DNA of 64,000 nt, from NCBI GenBank assembly GCA_963665865.2, contig CAXXWF010000001.1:1488001-1552000 (forward strand), in the 5' to 3' direction. The position numbers were made by a program, and so were the translations under genes. Under the pieces are notes generated by a model. The model saw only the letters and a list, made by a program, of their open reading frames with translations. It was not told the DNA's origin and did not search any database. Positions 1-8,390 of this stretch are shown here, in pieces (positions within the stretch are counted from its first letter, which is position 1; the number at the start of each line of letters is the position of its first letter). The DNA comes from PHAA01 sp963665865. Its GTDB lineage: Bacteria; Bacillota; Syntrophomonadia; Syntrophomonadales; Syntrophomonadaceae.

Positions 1-1
1 T

Positions 2-670
2 ATCTATCAGGATGAAGACTTGGTGGTAGTGGACAAACCCCAAGGGATGGTGGTGCACCCTGCCCATGGCAATTGGGATCATACCATGGTGAATGCGCTT
101 TTGTATCATATTAAGGACTTATCAGGCATTAATGGCGAGCTAAGGCCTGGCATTGTCCATCGTCTGGACAAGGATACCTCCGGGGTGATGGTAGTAGCCA
201 AGAATGACAGTGCTCATCGCAGCCTGGCTGAGCAAATTAGGGTGCATAGCATTAAACGGGAATATATCGCCCTGGTTCATGGAGTGATCAAGGAGAATTT
301 GGGCACAATTGATGCTCCCATCGGCCGCAGCAAACTGGACCGGAAAAAGATGGCGGTGGTCAAGGATGGAAGGCCTGCCATCAGTAATTATGAGATAATG
401 CAGCGATTTAAGAATTATACCTTGATTAAGGTTAGCTTGGAGACGGGGCGAACCCATCAGATCAGGGTCCATTTTTCCTATATTAAACATGCGGTGGTAG
501 GGGATCCCCTCTATAGTTCTGCGAAGAAGCATTTCGATCTTGATGCGCAGGCTTTGCATGCTCACCGACTGGGATTTAACCACCCTCGCAGCGGAGAGTA
601 TATGGAGTTTACCAGTCCATTGCCGCCCTATTTTCAGAATGTTCTGGCTGAGTTAGCCAAAATCGATTGA
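2..670 (+). CDS. rluD: RluD-type 23S rRNA pseudouridine synthase, 3' part
   Basis: The enzyme isomerises uridines in large-subunit rRNA to pseudouridine. The frame is open from base 2 (reading IYQDEDLVVVDKP), so the true start and the N-terminal S4 RNA-binding domain lie upstream of the window. The catalytic core is present: the HRLDKDTSG motif with the catalytic Asp, and downstream the GRTHQIRVH motif typical of the RluA/RluC/RluD family. It ends with TGA at 668-670, overlapping a possible -35 box for the pyr operon. In B. subtilis the orthologue ylyB also lies directly before pyrR. RluD rather than another RluA-family member is inferred from that position. Confidence 0.93.
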   Translation: MYQDEDLVVVDKPQGMVVHPAHGNWDHTMVNALLYHIKDLSGINGELRPGIVHRLDKDTSGVMVVAKNDSAHRSLAEQIRVHSIKREYIALVHGVIKENLGTIDAPIGRSKLDRKKMAVVKDGRPAISNYEIMQRFKNYTLIKVSLETGRTHQIRVHFSYIKHAVVGDPLYSSAKKHFDLDAQALHAHRLGFNHPRSGEYMEFTSPLPPYFQNVLAELAKID

Positions 671-695
671 CATTGCGGCTCCGGTTTATTAAACT
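667..695 (+). promoter_or_regulatory. candidate SigA promoter of the pyr operon
   Basis: A perfect TTGACA at 667-672, overlapping the rluD stop codon, is followed after 17 bases by TAAACT (690-695), a weak -10. A transcript starting near 702 would place the PyrR-binding hairpin at its very 5' end, as in B. subtilis. The -10 match is poor, so this is only a candidate. Confidence 0.45.
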
Positions 696-705
696 TTAAC
701 AAGAA

Positions 706-736
706 CCTTTAAGTTGGCACCGTGAGGCTAGCAAGG
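706..736 (+). promoter_or_regulatory. PyrR-binding anti-antiterminator hairpin 1
   Basis: CCTT (706-709) pairs with AAGG (733-736) around a conserved loop containing ACCGTGAGGCTAGCAAGG, close to the PyrR recognition core (UCCNGNGAGGCU in known sites). In Bacilli, UMP-loaded PyrR stabilises this hairpin so that the downstream terminator forms. A terminator does follow at 751-790. Confidence 0.8.
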
Positions 737-750
737 ATTTGTGGATAGGC

Positions 751-790
751 ATGCCTACCTTCGGCTTTACGATGGTGGGTATTTTTGTTT
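751..790 (+). terminator. attenuator terminator before pyrR
   Basis: A 9-bp stem (751-759 with 774-782, two G-U pairs) is followed by a T-rich run, ATTTTTGTTT. It lies just after PyrR hairpin 1 and about 240 bases before pyrR, completing a PyrR-type attenuator. Confidence 0.7.
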
Positions 791-977
791 ATTAAACGCC
801 TTCTTAAGCCCCATGCTTCTAAAGGTGGAAGATAAACCGCTTTTTCCTCTGTGGCGGGTAGGGTCCCCGACTGAGGAGGCGTTTGATAAAACGCTCGCGG
901 CGCGATGCACACAAAACGCGAAAGGAAGGCGCTATAGCACCCGCGTTTTGGCGCACAATTCGCAAATGCTCATTGAA
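788..977 (+). repeat. dispersed hairpin repeat, family A, copy 1
   Basis: TTTATTAAACGCC (788-800) and GGCGTTTGATAAA (878-890) form near-perfect inverted arms. The conserved core follows at 881-977, starting GCTCGCGGCGCGATGCAC and containing an inverted repeat (AAAACGCG...CGCGTTTT). The same core recurs at 1699, 33089, 33223 and 43183, always in this orientation. It sits between the pyrR attenuator and the pyrR ribosome binding site. Reading frames across it are repeat artefacts. Confidence 0.85.
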
Positions 978-1027
978 TCTGAGTCCTGCTGCCGATGTTA
1001 ACCTTCCCAGTTTAGGAGGTCTACGTG

Positions 1028-1579
1028 ATGGAACTGCAAGAGAAGAAAATCCTAATGGATGAGATAGCCATTAAAAGGGCCATTACCCGCATTGCCCATG
1101 AGATTATTGAGAAGAACAAGGGCGTAGAGCATGTGGCTTTGATTGGTATCAGGCGTAGGGGAGGACCGCTGGCACACAGGCTGGCGGAACGCATTGAGGA
1201 GATTGAAGGGGTTAAGGTTCCGGTGGGAATTTTAGATATTACCCTTTACCGGGATGACCTAACCACCCTGGCCGCACAGCCCCAGGTTCACCGTACCGAA
1301 GTCTTTTTTAATATTAATGATATGAATATTATTTTAGTAGATGATGTTATGTATACGGGGAGGACCGTTCGAGCGGCAATGGATGCCTTAATCGACCTGG
1401 GACGTCCGCGGAGCATTCAATTAGCAGTACTGGTGGATAGAGGTCATCGTGAACTACCGGTGCGAGCTGATTTTATTGGCAAAAATGTACCAACTTCTCA
1501 TACCGAAGTCATTTCGGTCCTGGTCCAGGAAATCGATGACCGGGAAGAGGTAATAATACAGGAAATTGTAGATCAATGA
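1028..1579 (+). CDS. pyrR: bifunctional pyr operon regulator / uracil phosphoribosyltransferase PyrR
   Basis: PyrR binds pyr mRNA leaders in response to UMP and promotes transcription termination; it also has uracil phosphoribosyltransferase activity. The protein is about 183 residues, the usual length, with the PRPP-binding loop VDDVMYTGRTVRAA at roughly residues 102-115. ATG 1028 is preferred over GTG 1025 because AGGAGGT (1014-1020) lies 7 bases upstream of it. It is the first gene of the pyr operon and should regulate it through the two attenuators seen here (706-790 and 1587-1678), the first of which gives autoregulation. No uracil permease gene (pyrP) follows, unlike B. subtilis. Confidence 0.96.
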   Translation: MELQEKKILMDEIAIKRAITRIAHEIIEKNKGVEHVALIGIRRRGGPLAHRLAERIEEIEGVKVPVGILDITLYRDDLTTLAAQPQVHRTEVFFNINDMNIILVDDVMYTGRTVRAAMDALIDLGRPRSIQLAVLVDRGHRELPVRADFIGKNVPTSHTEVISVLVQEIDDREEVIIQEIVDQ

Positions 1580-1586
1580 CATAAGA

Positions 1587-1619
1587 CCCTTTAAACTGGT
1601 CCCGAGAGGCTGGCAAGGG
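1587..1619 (+). promoter_or_regulatory. PyrR-binding anti-antiterminator hairpin 2
   Basis: CCCTTT and AAGGG arms enclose GGTCCCGAGAGGCTGGC, an almost exact match to the known PyrR core UCCNGNGAGGCU. It lies 7 bases after the pyrR stop and 18 bases before a strong terminator, giving UMP/PyrR control over pyrB and downstream genes. Confidence 0.88.
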
Positions 1620-1637
1620 AAAGTCCTTTAAGAGGTT

Positions 1638-1678
1638 AACGCCTTTCTTGTCAGCTAGTACAAGAAAGGCGTTTTTTA
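1638..1678 (+). terminator. attenuator terminator before pyrB
   Basis: A perfect 14-bp stem (1638-1651 with 1660-1673), loop CAGCTAGT, and a T-run. It follows PyrR hairpin 2. The T-run merges directly into the left arm of repeat family A copy 2. Confidence 0.92.
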
Positions 1679-1799
1679 TCAAACTCCTCTTAGGAGGAGT
1701 TTGATAAAAAAGCTCGCGGCGCGATGCACCCAAAACGCGCAAGGAAGGCGCTATAGCGCCCCGTGTTTTGACGCACAATTCGCGCAAGCACTCATTGAA
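1675..1799 (+). repeat. dispersed hairpin repeat, family A, copy 2
   Basis: The first hairpin is TTTATCAAACTCCT (1675-1688) with AGGAGTTTGATAAA (1695-1708). The conserved core follows to 1799 with the inner GGCGCTATAGCGCC palindrome. Its 3' end is only a few bases from the pyrB ribosome binding site, so it forms most of the pyrB leader. Confidence 0.87.
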
Positions 1800-1824
1800 A
1801 TTTGCATATGAAGGAGGCATGGTG

Positions 1825-2763
1825 GTGAAGCTGGAGCATAAGGATTTACTAGGGATTAGAGATTTAAGCCGCGAGGAATTGGAACTGATTCTGGATACAG
1901 CCGTACCCATGAAAGACATAATAAGGAGAGATGTTAAAAAGGTGCCAGCCTTGCGCGGCAAAGCCATGGTCACCGTCTTTTATGAGAACAGTACCCGCAC
2001 CCGGACATCATTTGAAATTGCCGGCAAGTATCTCAGCGCAGATACCGTAAATCTTGCAGTTTCAACCAGCAGCGTCCAGAAGGGTGAGACCTTGCGGGAT
2101 ACGATCAAGACCATTGAAGTTATGGGCTTTGATCTCATGGTCATCCGCCATTCCATGAGCGGCACACCTCATTATGTAGCACGTAACACCAGTATGCGGG
2201 TGATAAATGCCGGTGATGGGACCAATGAACATCCCACCCAGGCTTTGCTCGATATGTACAGCATCCGCGAGAAGAAAGGCACTTTGGAAGGCTTGAAAGT
2301 GGCTATAGTTGGAGATATTCTGCATAGCCGGGTGGCACGCTCCAATATCTACGGCTTGAGTAAATTTGGCTGTGAAATTAGAGTGGTAGGGCCCTCGACC
2401 CTTATGCCGCCAGAAGTGGAGAAACTGGGGGTCAAGAGCTATTACAGCCTGGATCAGGCCCTGGATGGGGTGGACGTTGTTAATGTCCTACGCATTCAAA
2501 AGGAACGTCAGCAAAGCGGCTTATTCCCTTCTTTGAATGAATATGCCAATCTCTATATGCTCAGTCCCGACAAGTTGAAACGGGCCAAGGAGGATGTCTT
2601 GGTGCTCCACCCGGGCCCAATGAACCGGGGTGTAGAGATATCATCAGGATTGGCTGATGGCGTACAGTCACTCATTAATGAACAGGTTACCAATGGTGTG
2701 GCAGTGAGAATGGCACTACTTTTCCTGATGATGGGAGGTTCGCGTGATGAAATTACTAATTAA
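1825..2763 (+). CDS. pyrB: aspartate carbamoyltransferase catalytic subunit
   Basis: It condenses carbamoyl phosphate with aspartate in the second step of UMP synthesis. The carbamoyl-phosphate loop reads FYENSTRTRTSFE; other family motifs are DGTNEHPTQALLD and VLHPGPMNRGVEI. At about 312 residues it is a normal length. No regulatory pyrI follows, as is usual in Firmicutes. GTG 1825 is chosen because AAGGAGG (1811-1817) lies 7 bases upstream; ATG 1819 and GTG 1822 are in frame but too close. The open frame extending upstream to 1768 lies in repeat DNA and is not coding. The 3' end overlaps pyrC by 17 bases, suggesting translational coupling. Confidence 0.95.
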   Translation: MKLEHKDLLGIRDLSREELELILDTAVPMKDIIRRDVKKVPALRGKAMVTVFYENSTRTRTSFEIAGKYLSADTVNLAVSTSSVQKGETLRDTIKTIEVMGFDLMVIRHSMSGTPHYVARNTSMRVINAGDGTNEHPTQALLDMYSIREKKGTLEGLKVAIVGDILHSRVARSNIYGLSKFGCEIRVVGPSTLMPPEVEKLGVKSYYSLDQALDGVDVVNVLRIQKERQQSGLFPSLNEYANLYMLSPDKLKRAKEDVLVLHPGPMNRGVEISSGLADGVQSLINEQVTNGVAVRMALLFLMMGGSRDEITN

Positions 2764-4039
2764 AGGTGGAAGGGTCGTCGATCCAGCTAATGACATTGAT
2801 GCGATAATGGATATTCTGATTGAAAACTCGTTAATTACGGCAGTTCAAGCGAATATCAAAGATGAGGCCGATACGGTAATTGATGCAGTCGGGAAGGTTG
2901 TCTGCCCCGGCTTTATAGATATGCATGTGCACCTGCGGGAACCCGGGTTCGAATACAAAGAGGATATTGCTTCCGGAACCAGAGCAGCTGCGGTCGGTGG
3001 TTTTACTACGGTTGCCTGTATGCCCAATACTGAGCCGGTAATCGATAATGCGGCCATAGCCAGTTTTATTAAAGAAAGGGCGGCCAAATCAGGTATAGTC
3101 AATGTACTGCCGATTGGCTGTATAACCAAAGGGCAGGGTGGTAAGGAGCTTAGTGAAATGGCTGATCTGGTGGCGGCTGGTTGTGTGGCGATATCAGACG
3201 ATGGCAAGCCGGTAAGCGATGCCGGTATTATGCGTTATGCCCTGGATTATGCCAAGATGTTTGACCTGCCTATCCTGTCTCACTGTGAGGAGCGCAGTCT
3301 TTCCCGGGAAGGACAGATGCATGAAGGCTATTATTCAACCCTGTATGGGTTAAAAGGAATTCCGACGGCTGCGGAAGAGCTTATGGTCAGCCGGGAAATC
3401 ATACTAGCCGGTTTAACCGAAGCTCATGTCCATATATGTCACGCTTCTACCCGGGGTTCGATGGAATTAATACGTGATGCCAAAGCCCGGGGAATTTGGA
3501 TTACTTGTGAAGTTACTCCCCATCACCTGCTCTTAACTGATGAAATTGTGGGCAGCTACGATGCTGATACCAAAGTTAATCCACCGTTGCGCTCCGCAGA
3601 ACACCTGACTGCTCTCCGCGAGGGTTTGGTGGATGGGACCGTGGACTGTATAGCCACCGATCATGCCCCCCATAACTATGAAAGCAAGGACTGTGAATAC
3701 AATCTAGCCTCATTTGGGATATCCGGACTGGAGACGGCTGTGGCCGCGATTATGAACGGATTGGTAAATAGGGGCTTGCTGGAAATCGAGCGGATGGTTG
3801 AGCTTTTCACCCTGGGTCCGGCTGAGGTGCTGGGTATTGACAAGGGTACTCTGGATGTAGGGGCTGATGCGGACATTACCATCCTTGATCCTGATCTGAG
3901 CAAAGTTGTTAAGCCTGCAGAATTTTATTCCAAAGGCAAGAATACTCCATTTAAAGGGCAAACCTTGAAAGGATGGCCCTGTATGACCATAGTGGGCGGC
4001 AACGTGGTCGCCCGGGATGGGAAAATTGTTGAGGAGTGA
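2747..4039 (+). CDS. pyrC: dihydroorotase, class I
   Basis: It reversibly cyclises carbamoyl-aspartate to dihydroorotate. It is an amidohydrolase of about 430 residues. Metal-binding motifs are visible: DMHVHLREPG near residue 60, SHCEER, HICHAST, and ATDHAPH near residue 305 with the catalytic Asp. AISDDGKPV and the general layout match the class I (Bacillus-type) enzyme. ATG 2747 is chosen over GTG 2744 because GGGAGGT (2733-2739) is 7 bases upstream. It overlaps pyrB, and carA begins 6 bases after its stop. Confidence 0.96.
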   Translation: MKLLIKGGRVVDPANDIDAIMDILIENSLITAVQANIKDEADTVIDAVGKVVCPGFIDMHVHLREPGFEYKEDIASGTRAAAVGGFTTVACMPNTEPVIDNAAIASFIKERAAKSGIVNVLPIGCITKGQGGKELSEMADLVAAGCVAISDDGKPVSDAGIMRYALDYAKMFDLPILSHCEERSLSREGQMHEGYYSTLYGLKGIPTAAEELMVSREIILAGLTEAHVHICHASTRGSMELIRDAKARGIWITCEVTPHHLLLTDEIVGSYDADTKVNPPLRSAEHLTALREGLVDGTVDCIATDHAPHNYESKDCEYNLASFGISGLETAVAAIMNGLVNRGLLEIERMVELFTLGPAEVLGIDKGTLDVGADADITILDPDLSKVVKPAEFYSKGKNTPFKGQTLKGWPCMTIVGGNVVARDGKIVEE

Positions 4040-4045
4040 TTCTAA

Positions 4046-5110
4046 TTGAAAGGATACCTGGTACTGGAAAATGGCAGGATATTTACCGGTAAACTATTAA
4101 ATAACTGCTCTATGGCCGATGGGGAAGTAGTTTTTACTACTGCTTCGATTAGTTATCAGGATATAATTACGGATCCATCTTATTATGGACAGATTGTAGT
4201 TATGACTTACCCTCTGGTTGGCAATGTTGGTTTTAATGAGAAAAGTTTTGCTTCCCAGGGGGCTATGGTGCAGGGACTGATTCTCCGCGAACTAACTGAT
4301 TTTCCCAGCCATTATGAAATGGAAACCGACATCATAAGTTTCCTGAATAAATATGAGGTGGCGGTCTTGACTGAGATTGATACCAGGGCCGTGACCAGGG
4401 TCATACGCAAAAATGGCAACATGGGAGGAGTTATTACCGACAACCTGGAGGACCGGGCCGGGCTGCTGCAAAGAGCCAAGCAAGCTTCTCAGGGTCTGCA
4501 GGGTGATCTGGTTAGATATGTCACCCGCAAGAACCTGGTGAAATTTGGCAATGGCTCCAAGCGGGTTGTGATACTGGATTTAGGTATGAAGCGAGGCGTA
4601 TTTGATTCCTTTCTAAGCCGGGACTGCGAAGTGATTGCGGCTCCGGCAGTAACGACGGCGGCCGACATGTTAGCCCTTAAACCGGGCGGGATATTCATAT
4701 CTGACGGTCCAGGCGATCCTCAGGCTGTACCTTATGTTATAGAAACTGCCAGGGAACTTTTAGGTCAAGTGCCTCTATTTGGGGTTGGACTGGGACATCA
4801 GATTTTGGCTTTGGCTATGGGAGCCGAGGTGCGTAAACTGGATCACGGTCACCGGGGCAGTAATCACCCAGTAAAGAACTTCGCGAAAAATCGGGTATAT
4901 ATAACTACGCAAAACCATGGTTTTGCCGTAGATGATTTATCTTTAGCCAGCACCGAAATCATCGTTACCATGCGCAGTCTGAACGACAACAGTATTGAGG
5001 GAATTAAACACCGGCATCTGCCCATTTTCTCTCTGCAGTTTGATCCGGAAGGCTATCCCGGTTACAGCGATACCAGCGTTTTCTTTGAACAGTTTATTAA
5101 CAGTTTTTAG
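4046..5110 (+). CDS. carA: carbamoyl-phosphate synthase small chain with lost glutaminase triad
   Basis: CarA normally hydrolyses glutamine and channels ammonia to CarB. The N-terminal CPSase domain and the C-terminal class I amidotransferase domain are complete (354 residues), and SDGPGDPQ, GHRGSNHPVK and QNHGFAVD are conserved. However, the nucleophile motif FG(I/V)CLGHQ reads FGVGLGHQ (Gly at residue 248, codon GGA at 4787), and the catalytic QFHPE reads QFDPE (Asp at 333). Only Glu335 of the triad remains. The frame is intact and sits normally between pyrC and carB. Glutaminase activity is therefore probably lost, so CarAB may use free ammonia. The start is TTG 4046, 9 bases after GAGGAG. 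Confidence 0.93.
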   Translation: MKGYLVLENGRIFTGKLLNNCSMADGEVVFTTASISYQDIITDPSYYGQIVVMTYPLVGNVGFNEKSFASQGAMVQGLILRELTDFPSHYEMETDIISFLNKYEVAVLTEIDTRAVTRVIRKNGNMGGVITDNLEDRAGLLQRAKQASQGLQGDLVRYVTRKNLVKFGNGSKRVVILDLGMKRGVFDSFLSRDCEVIAAPAVTTAADMLALKPGGIFISDGPGDPQAVPYVIETARELLGQVPLFGVGLGHQILALAMGAEVRKLDHGHRGSNHPVKNFAKNRVYITTQNHGFAVDDLSLASTEIIVTMRSLNDNSIEGIKHRHLPIFSLQFDPEGYPGYSDTSVFFEQFINSF

Positions 5111-5137
5111 TTTAATCACATAAATGGAGGAGATTAA

Positions 5138-8100
5138 ATGCCAATCAAGCAAGGATTGAAAAAGATTCTGGTTATCGGTTCGGGACCGATTATTATCGGG
5201 CAAGCAGCCGAATTTGACTATGCCGGAACCCAGGCCTGCCGGGCTATTAAAGATGAGGGTATCGAGGTGGTGCTGCTCAACAGCAACCCGGCTACCATTA
5301 TGACCGATACCCATATTGCTGATCATGTCTATATTGAGCCCATTACTATTGATACCGTTTGTAAGATCATGGAGAAGGAGAAACCGGATGGTATTATCGC
5401 CACCTTGGGCGGTCAGGTAGGTTTAAATATGGCTCTGGCTCTGGATAGGGAAGGGGTTTTGGAGAAATATGGGGTGCCCCTGCTGGGTACACCTCTGGAG
5501 GCGATTGCCCGGGCGGAAGATCGGGAGCTTTTTAAACAAACCATGCAGGAAATTGGTGAGCCAATTCCCGAAAGTGTGATTGTAACCACGGTGGAAGCCG
5601 CTGTCGATTTTGCCAATACCATAGGTTATCCGCTTATCGTCCGCCCTGCTTATACCCTGGGAGGGAGCGGCGGTGGTAACACCGTTAATGAAGAGGAACT
5701 GCGTCTTATAGTTAACAAAGGCCTGAAGGTCAGTCCCATCAGCCAGGCTCTGATTGAGAGAAGTGTGGCAGGCTTCAAGGAAATTGAATTTGAGGTTATG
5801 CGTGATGCCAACGACAACTGCATTATCATCTGTTCCATGGAAAACTTTGACCCGGTGGGAATCCACACCGGTGACAGCATTGTGGTAGCCCCTGCCCAAA
5901 CCCTGACTGATGAAGAGTTCCAAATGCTCCGCGCGGCATCGATAAAAATCATCCGTGCCTTGAAGATTGCCGGCGGCTGCAACATTCAGTTTGCCCTCGA
6001 TCCTTTCAGTAAAAAATACTATGTAATTGAAGTGAATCCCCGCGTCAGCCGTTCCAGCGCGCTGGCCTCCAAGGCTACCGGATACCCCATTGCCAAGGTC
6101 ACAACTAAGATTGCGATTGGCTTCACCCTGGATGAAATCCCCAATGCGGTTACCGGCAAGACGACCGCCTGTTTTGAACCGGCTATTGATTATGTGGTAT
6201 TGAAGATGCCGCGCTGGCCGTTTGATAAGTTCGTTTTTGGCGACCGCAAGCTGGGCACCCAGATGAAGGCTACCGGCGAAGTAATGGCAATTGATCGCAG
6301 TTTTGAAGCGGCTTTTTTGAAATCAATCCGTTGCCTGGAACTCGGGATCAATGGACTCCGGCTGCCGGAATTACAAACTTTAAAAGATGAAGAACTGCGG
6401 GATCGTCTGATCCATGCTGATGATGAGAGAATATTTATCATTGCGGAAGCTTTCAGCCGGGGCATGAGTATTAACGATATGTGGGAAATAACGCAAATAG
6501 ATAAATTCTTCCTTAAGAAGGTTAAGAATATCATTGATTTCTCGCAGCGTCTCCGCGATGAGAAATTAGATAAAGAACTGCTCCTGGAAGCTAAGAAGAT
6601 GGGGTTTGCCGATATCGAAATTGCCAACCTGCAGCAGCAGGGCTGGGAGGAAGTGCACATTCATCGCCTGCGGCAGGACAAAGGGGTCATTCCAACTTAT
6701 AAACTGGTAGATACCTGCGCAGCCGAATTTGACGCCGTAACCCCTTATTTTTATTCCTGTTATGAGGAAGAAAACGAAGCTACCCATGATCCCAATGCCA
6801 AGAAGGTACTGGTGATCGGTTCAGGACCGATCCGCATTGGGCAAGGGGTAGAGTTTGATTACTGCTCGGTGCATTGTGTTTGGGCTCTGCAGGAGGCTGG
6901 TATTAAGGCGATTATCGTCAACAACAATCCGGAAACGGTAAGCACTGACTTCGATACATCTGACCGGCTCTATTTTGAACCGCTGGTATTTGAGGATGTT
7001 ATGAATATTATTGAGGAAGAGAAGCCGGATGGGGTTATCGTTCAGTTCGGCGGGCAGACGGCCATCAATCTAGCCGGACCTCTCAACAAGGTGGGAGTAA
7101 GAATTTTAGGAACATCAAATGACAGCATTGACCGGGCCGAAGATCGTGACCGTTTCGATACCCTGCTGGAGGAGCTGGGAATTCCCCGTCCACCCGGCAA
7201 GAGTATATTTTCCGTGGTGGATGCGGTCAAAGCTGCTGATAAAATAGGATATCCGGTCCTGGTACGTCCTTCTTATGTGCTGGGCGGTCGGGCAATGGAA
7301 ATCGTATATAATCAGACCGAGTTAGAACAATATATGACCACTGCAGCTAAAATCAACCGTGAACACCCGGTATTAGTAGACAAATATTTGCTGGGCAAGG
7401 AAATCGAAGTGGATGCGGTGGCCGATGGCAAAGATGTCTTAATTCCTGGAATTATGCAGCACATTGAAAGAGCCGGAGTTCATTCCGGGGACAGTATGGC
7501 GGTCTTCCCGGCTCATGATATCAGTCCGCAGATTCAGGACAAGGTGGTGGACTATACCACCCGCCTGGCTTTGGCCTTAAAAGTGAAAGGGCTGATCAAC
7601 ATTCAGTTTGTGGAGTTCCAAAATGAATTGTATGTAATCGAAGTAAATCCAAGGTCCAGCCGCACAGTGCCTTTTATCAGCAAAATCACTGGCATTCCTA
7701 TGGTAAAACTGGCAACTGAGGTAACCCTGGGCAAGAACCTGGAAGGATTGGGCTACCAGGGTGGTTTGTGTCCGCGGCCTGATTTCTTTGCCGTAAAAGT
7801 ACCGGTGTTCTCCTTCAACAAGCTGGAACAGGTAGATATAACCCTGGGTCCGGAGATGAAATCAACCGGTGAAGTAATGGGTATTGATAGATCTTTGAAA
7901 ACTGCACTATATAAGGGTTTGATTGCTGCCGGGATGGAGATTCCGCAAAAAGGTACAATTGTAGCCACCATCGCTGACAAGGACAAAGAAGAAGCCCTGC
8001 CGATCCTCAAAGGTTTTGCTGACCTGGGGTTTAAGTTGATTGCCACCGAAGGTACCGCCGATGCTTTAAGAGATCTGGGCATCGAGGAGGTGGAAACAGT

Positions 8101-8365
8101 GTTGAAGATAAAAGATGGCTCACCCAACATTATTGATCTACTGCGCTCCGGGAAGGTCGATTTTATTGTAAACACCTCAACCCATGGCAGGCAGCAGTTC
8201 AGTGACGGTTTCCAAATCCGCCGGGTAGCGGTGGAATTGAATGTGCCCTGTCTAACTTCTCTCGATACCTTGAAGGTCATGCAGGAAGTAATCGGGGAAG
8301 GCAAGAATATTAAGGATATGCAGTGCAATACCTTACAGGAATACGTTAATGGTTCTTTTAAATAA
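5138..8365 (+). CDS. carB: carbamoyl-phosphate synthase large chain
   Basis: It makes carbamoyl phosphate from bicarbonate, ammonia and two ATP. It has 1075 residues, the full-length form. Two homologous synthetase halves are visible: the N-terminal half begins KKILVIGSGPIIIGQAAEFDYAG and the second half repeats VLVIGSGPIRIGQGVEFDY near residue 560. Each has ATP-grasp motifs (RPAYTLGGSGGG and RPSYVLGGRAMEIVY). The C-terminal 140 residues form an MGS-type allosteric domain (TEGTADALRDLGIE; VNTSTHGRQ). No truncation or motif loss is apparent, in contrast to its partner CarA. A good TGGAGG site precedes ATG 5138. Confidence 0.97.
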   Translation: MPIKQGLKKILVIGSGPIIIGQAAEFDYAGTQACRAIKDEGIEVVLLNSNPATIMTDTHIADHVYIEPITIDTVCKIMEKEKPDGIIATLGGQVGLNMALALDREGVLEKYGVPLLGTPLEAIARAEDRELFKQTMQEIGEPIPESVIVTTVEAAVDFANTIGYPLIVRPAYTLGGSGGGNTVNEEELRLIVNKGLKVSPISQALIERSVAGFKEIEFEVMRDANDNCIIICSMENFDPVGIHTGDSIVVAPAQTLTDEEFQMLRAASIKIIRALKIAGGCNIQFALDPFSKKYYVIEVNPRVSRSSALASKATGYPIAKVTTKIAIGFTLDEIPNAVTGKTTACFEPAIDYVVLKMPRWPFDKFVFGDRKLGTQMKATGEVMAIDRSFEAAFLKSIRCLELGINGLRLPELQTLKDEELRDRLIHADDERIFIIAEAFSRGMSINDMWEITQIDKFFLKKVKNIIDFSQRLRDEKLDKELLLEAKKMGFADIEIANLQQQGWEEVHIHRLRQDKGVIPTYKLVDTCAAEFDAVTPYFYSCYEEENEATHDPNAKKVLVIGSGPIRIGQGVEFDYCSVHCVWALQEAGIKAIIVNNNPETVSTDFDTSDRLYFEPLVFEDVMNIIEEEKPDGVIVQFGGQTAINLAGPLNKVGVRILGTSNDSIDRAEDRDRFDTLLEELGIPRPPGKSIFSVVDAVKAADKIGYPVLVRPSYVLGGRAMEIVYNQTELEQYMTTAAKINREHPVLVDKYLLGKEIEVDAVADGKDVLIPGIMQHIERAGVHSGDSMAVFPAHDISPQIQDKVVDYTTRLALALKVKGLINIQFVEFQNELYVIEVNPRSSRTVPFISKITGIPMVKLATEVTLGKNLEGLGYQGGLCPRPDFFAVKVPVFSFNKLEQVDITLGPEMKSTGEVMGIDRSLKTALYKGLIAAGMEIPQKGTIVATIADKDKEEALPILKGFADLGFKLIATEGTADALRDLGIEEVETVLKIKDGSPNIIDLLRSGKVDFIVNTSTHGRQQFSDGFQIRRVAVELNVPCLTSLDTLKVMQEVIGEGKNIKDMQCNTLQEYVNGSFK

Positions 8366-8390
8366 AGATTAACTTCGGAGGAAATTAGAT

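Noticed and set aside
741..1001. Open frame of 86 codons between rluD and pyrR
   Set aside because: It lies across the PyrR attenuator and a family A repeat. The encoded peptide (CTQNAKGRRYSTRVLAHNS) recurs only because the DNA repeat recurs.
4046..5110. carA as a pseudogene or sequencing artefact
   Set aside because: The frame is complete, has a normal start and operon spacing, and the two substitutions are separate missense changes on an otherwise conserved background. A decaying gene would be expected to show further damage.
6190..6660. Long minus-strand frames inside carB
   Set aside because: Ser/Arg-rich shadow frames opposite a strongly conserved gene; no ribosome binding sites or recognisable domains.
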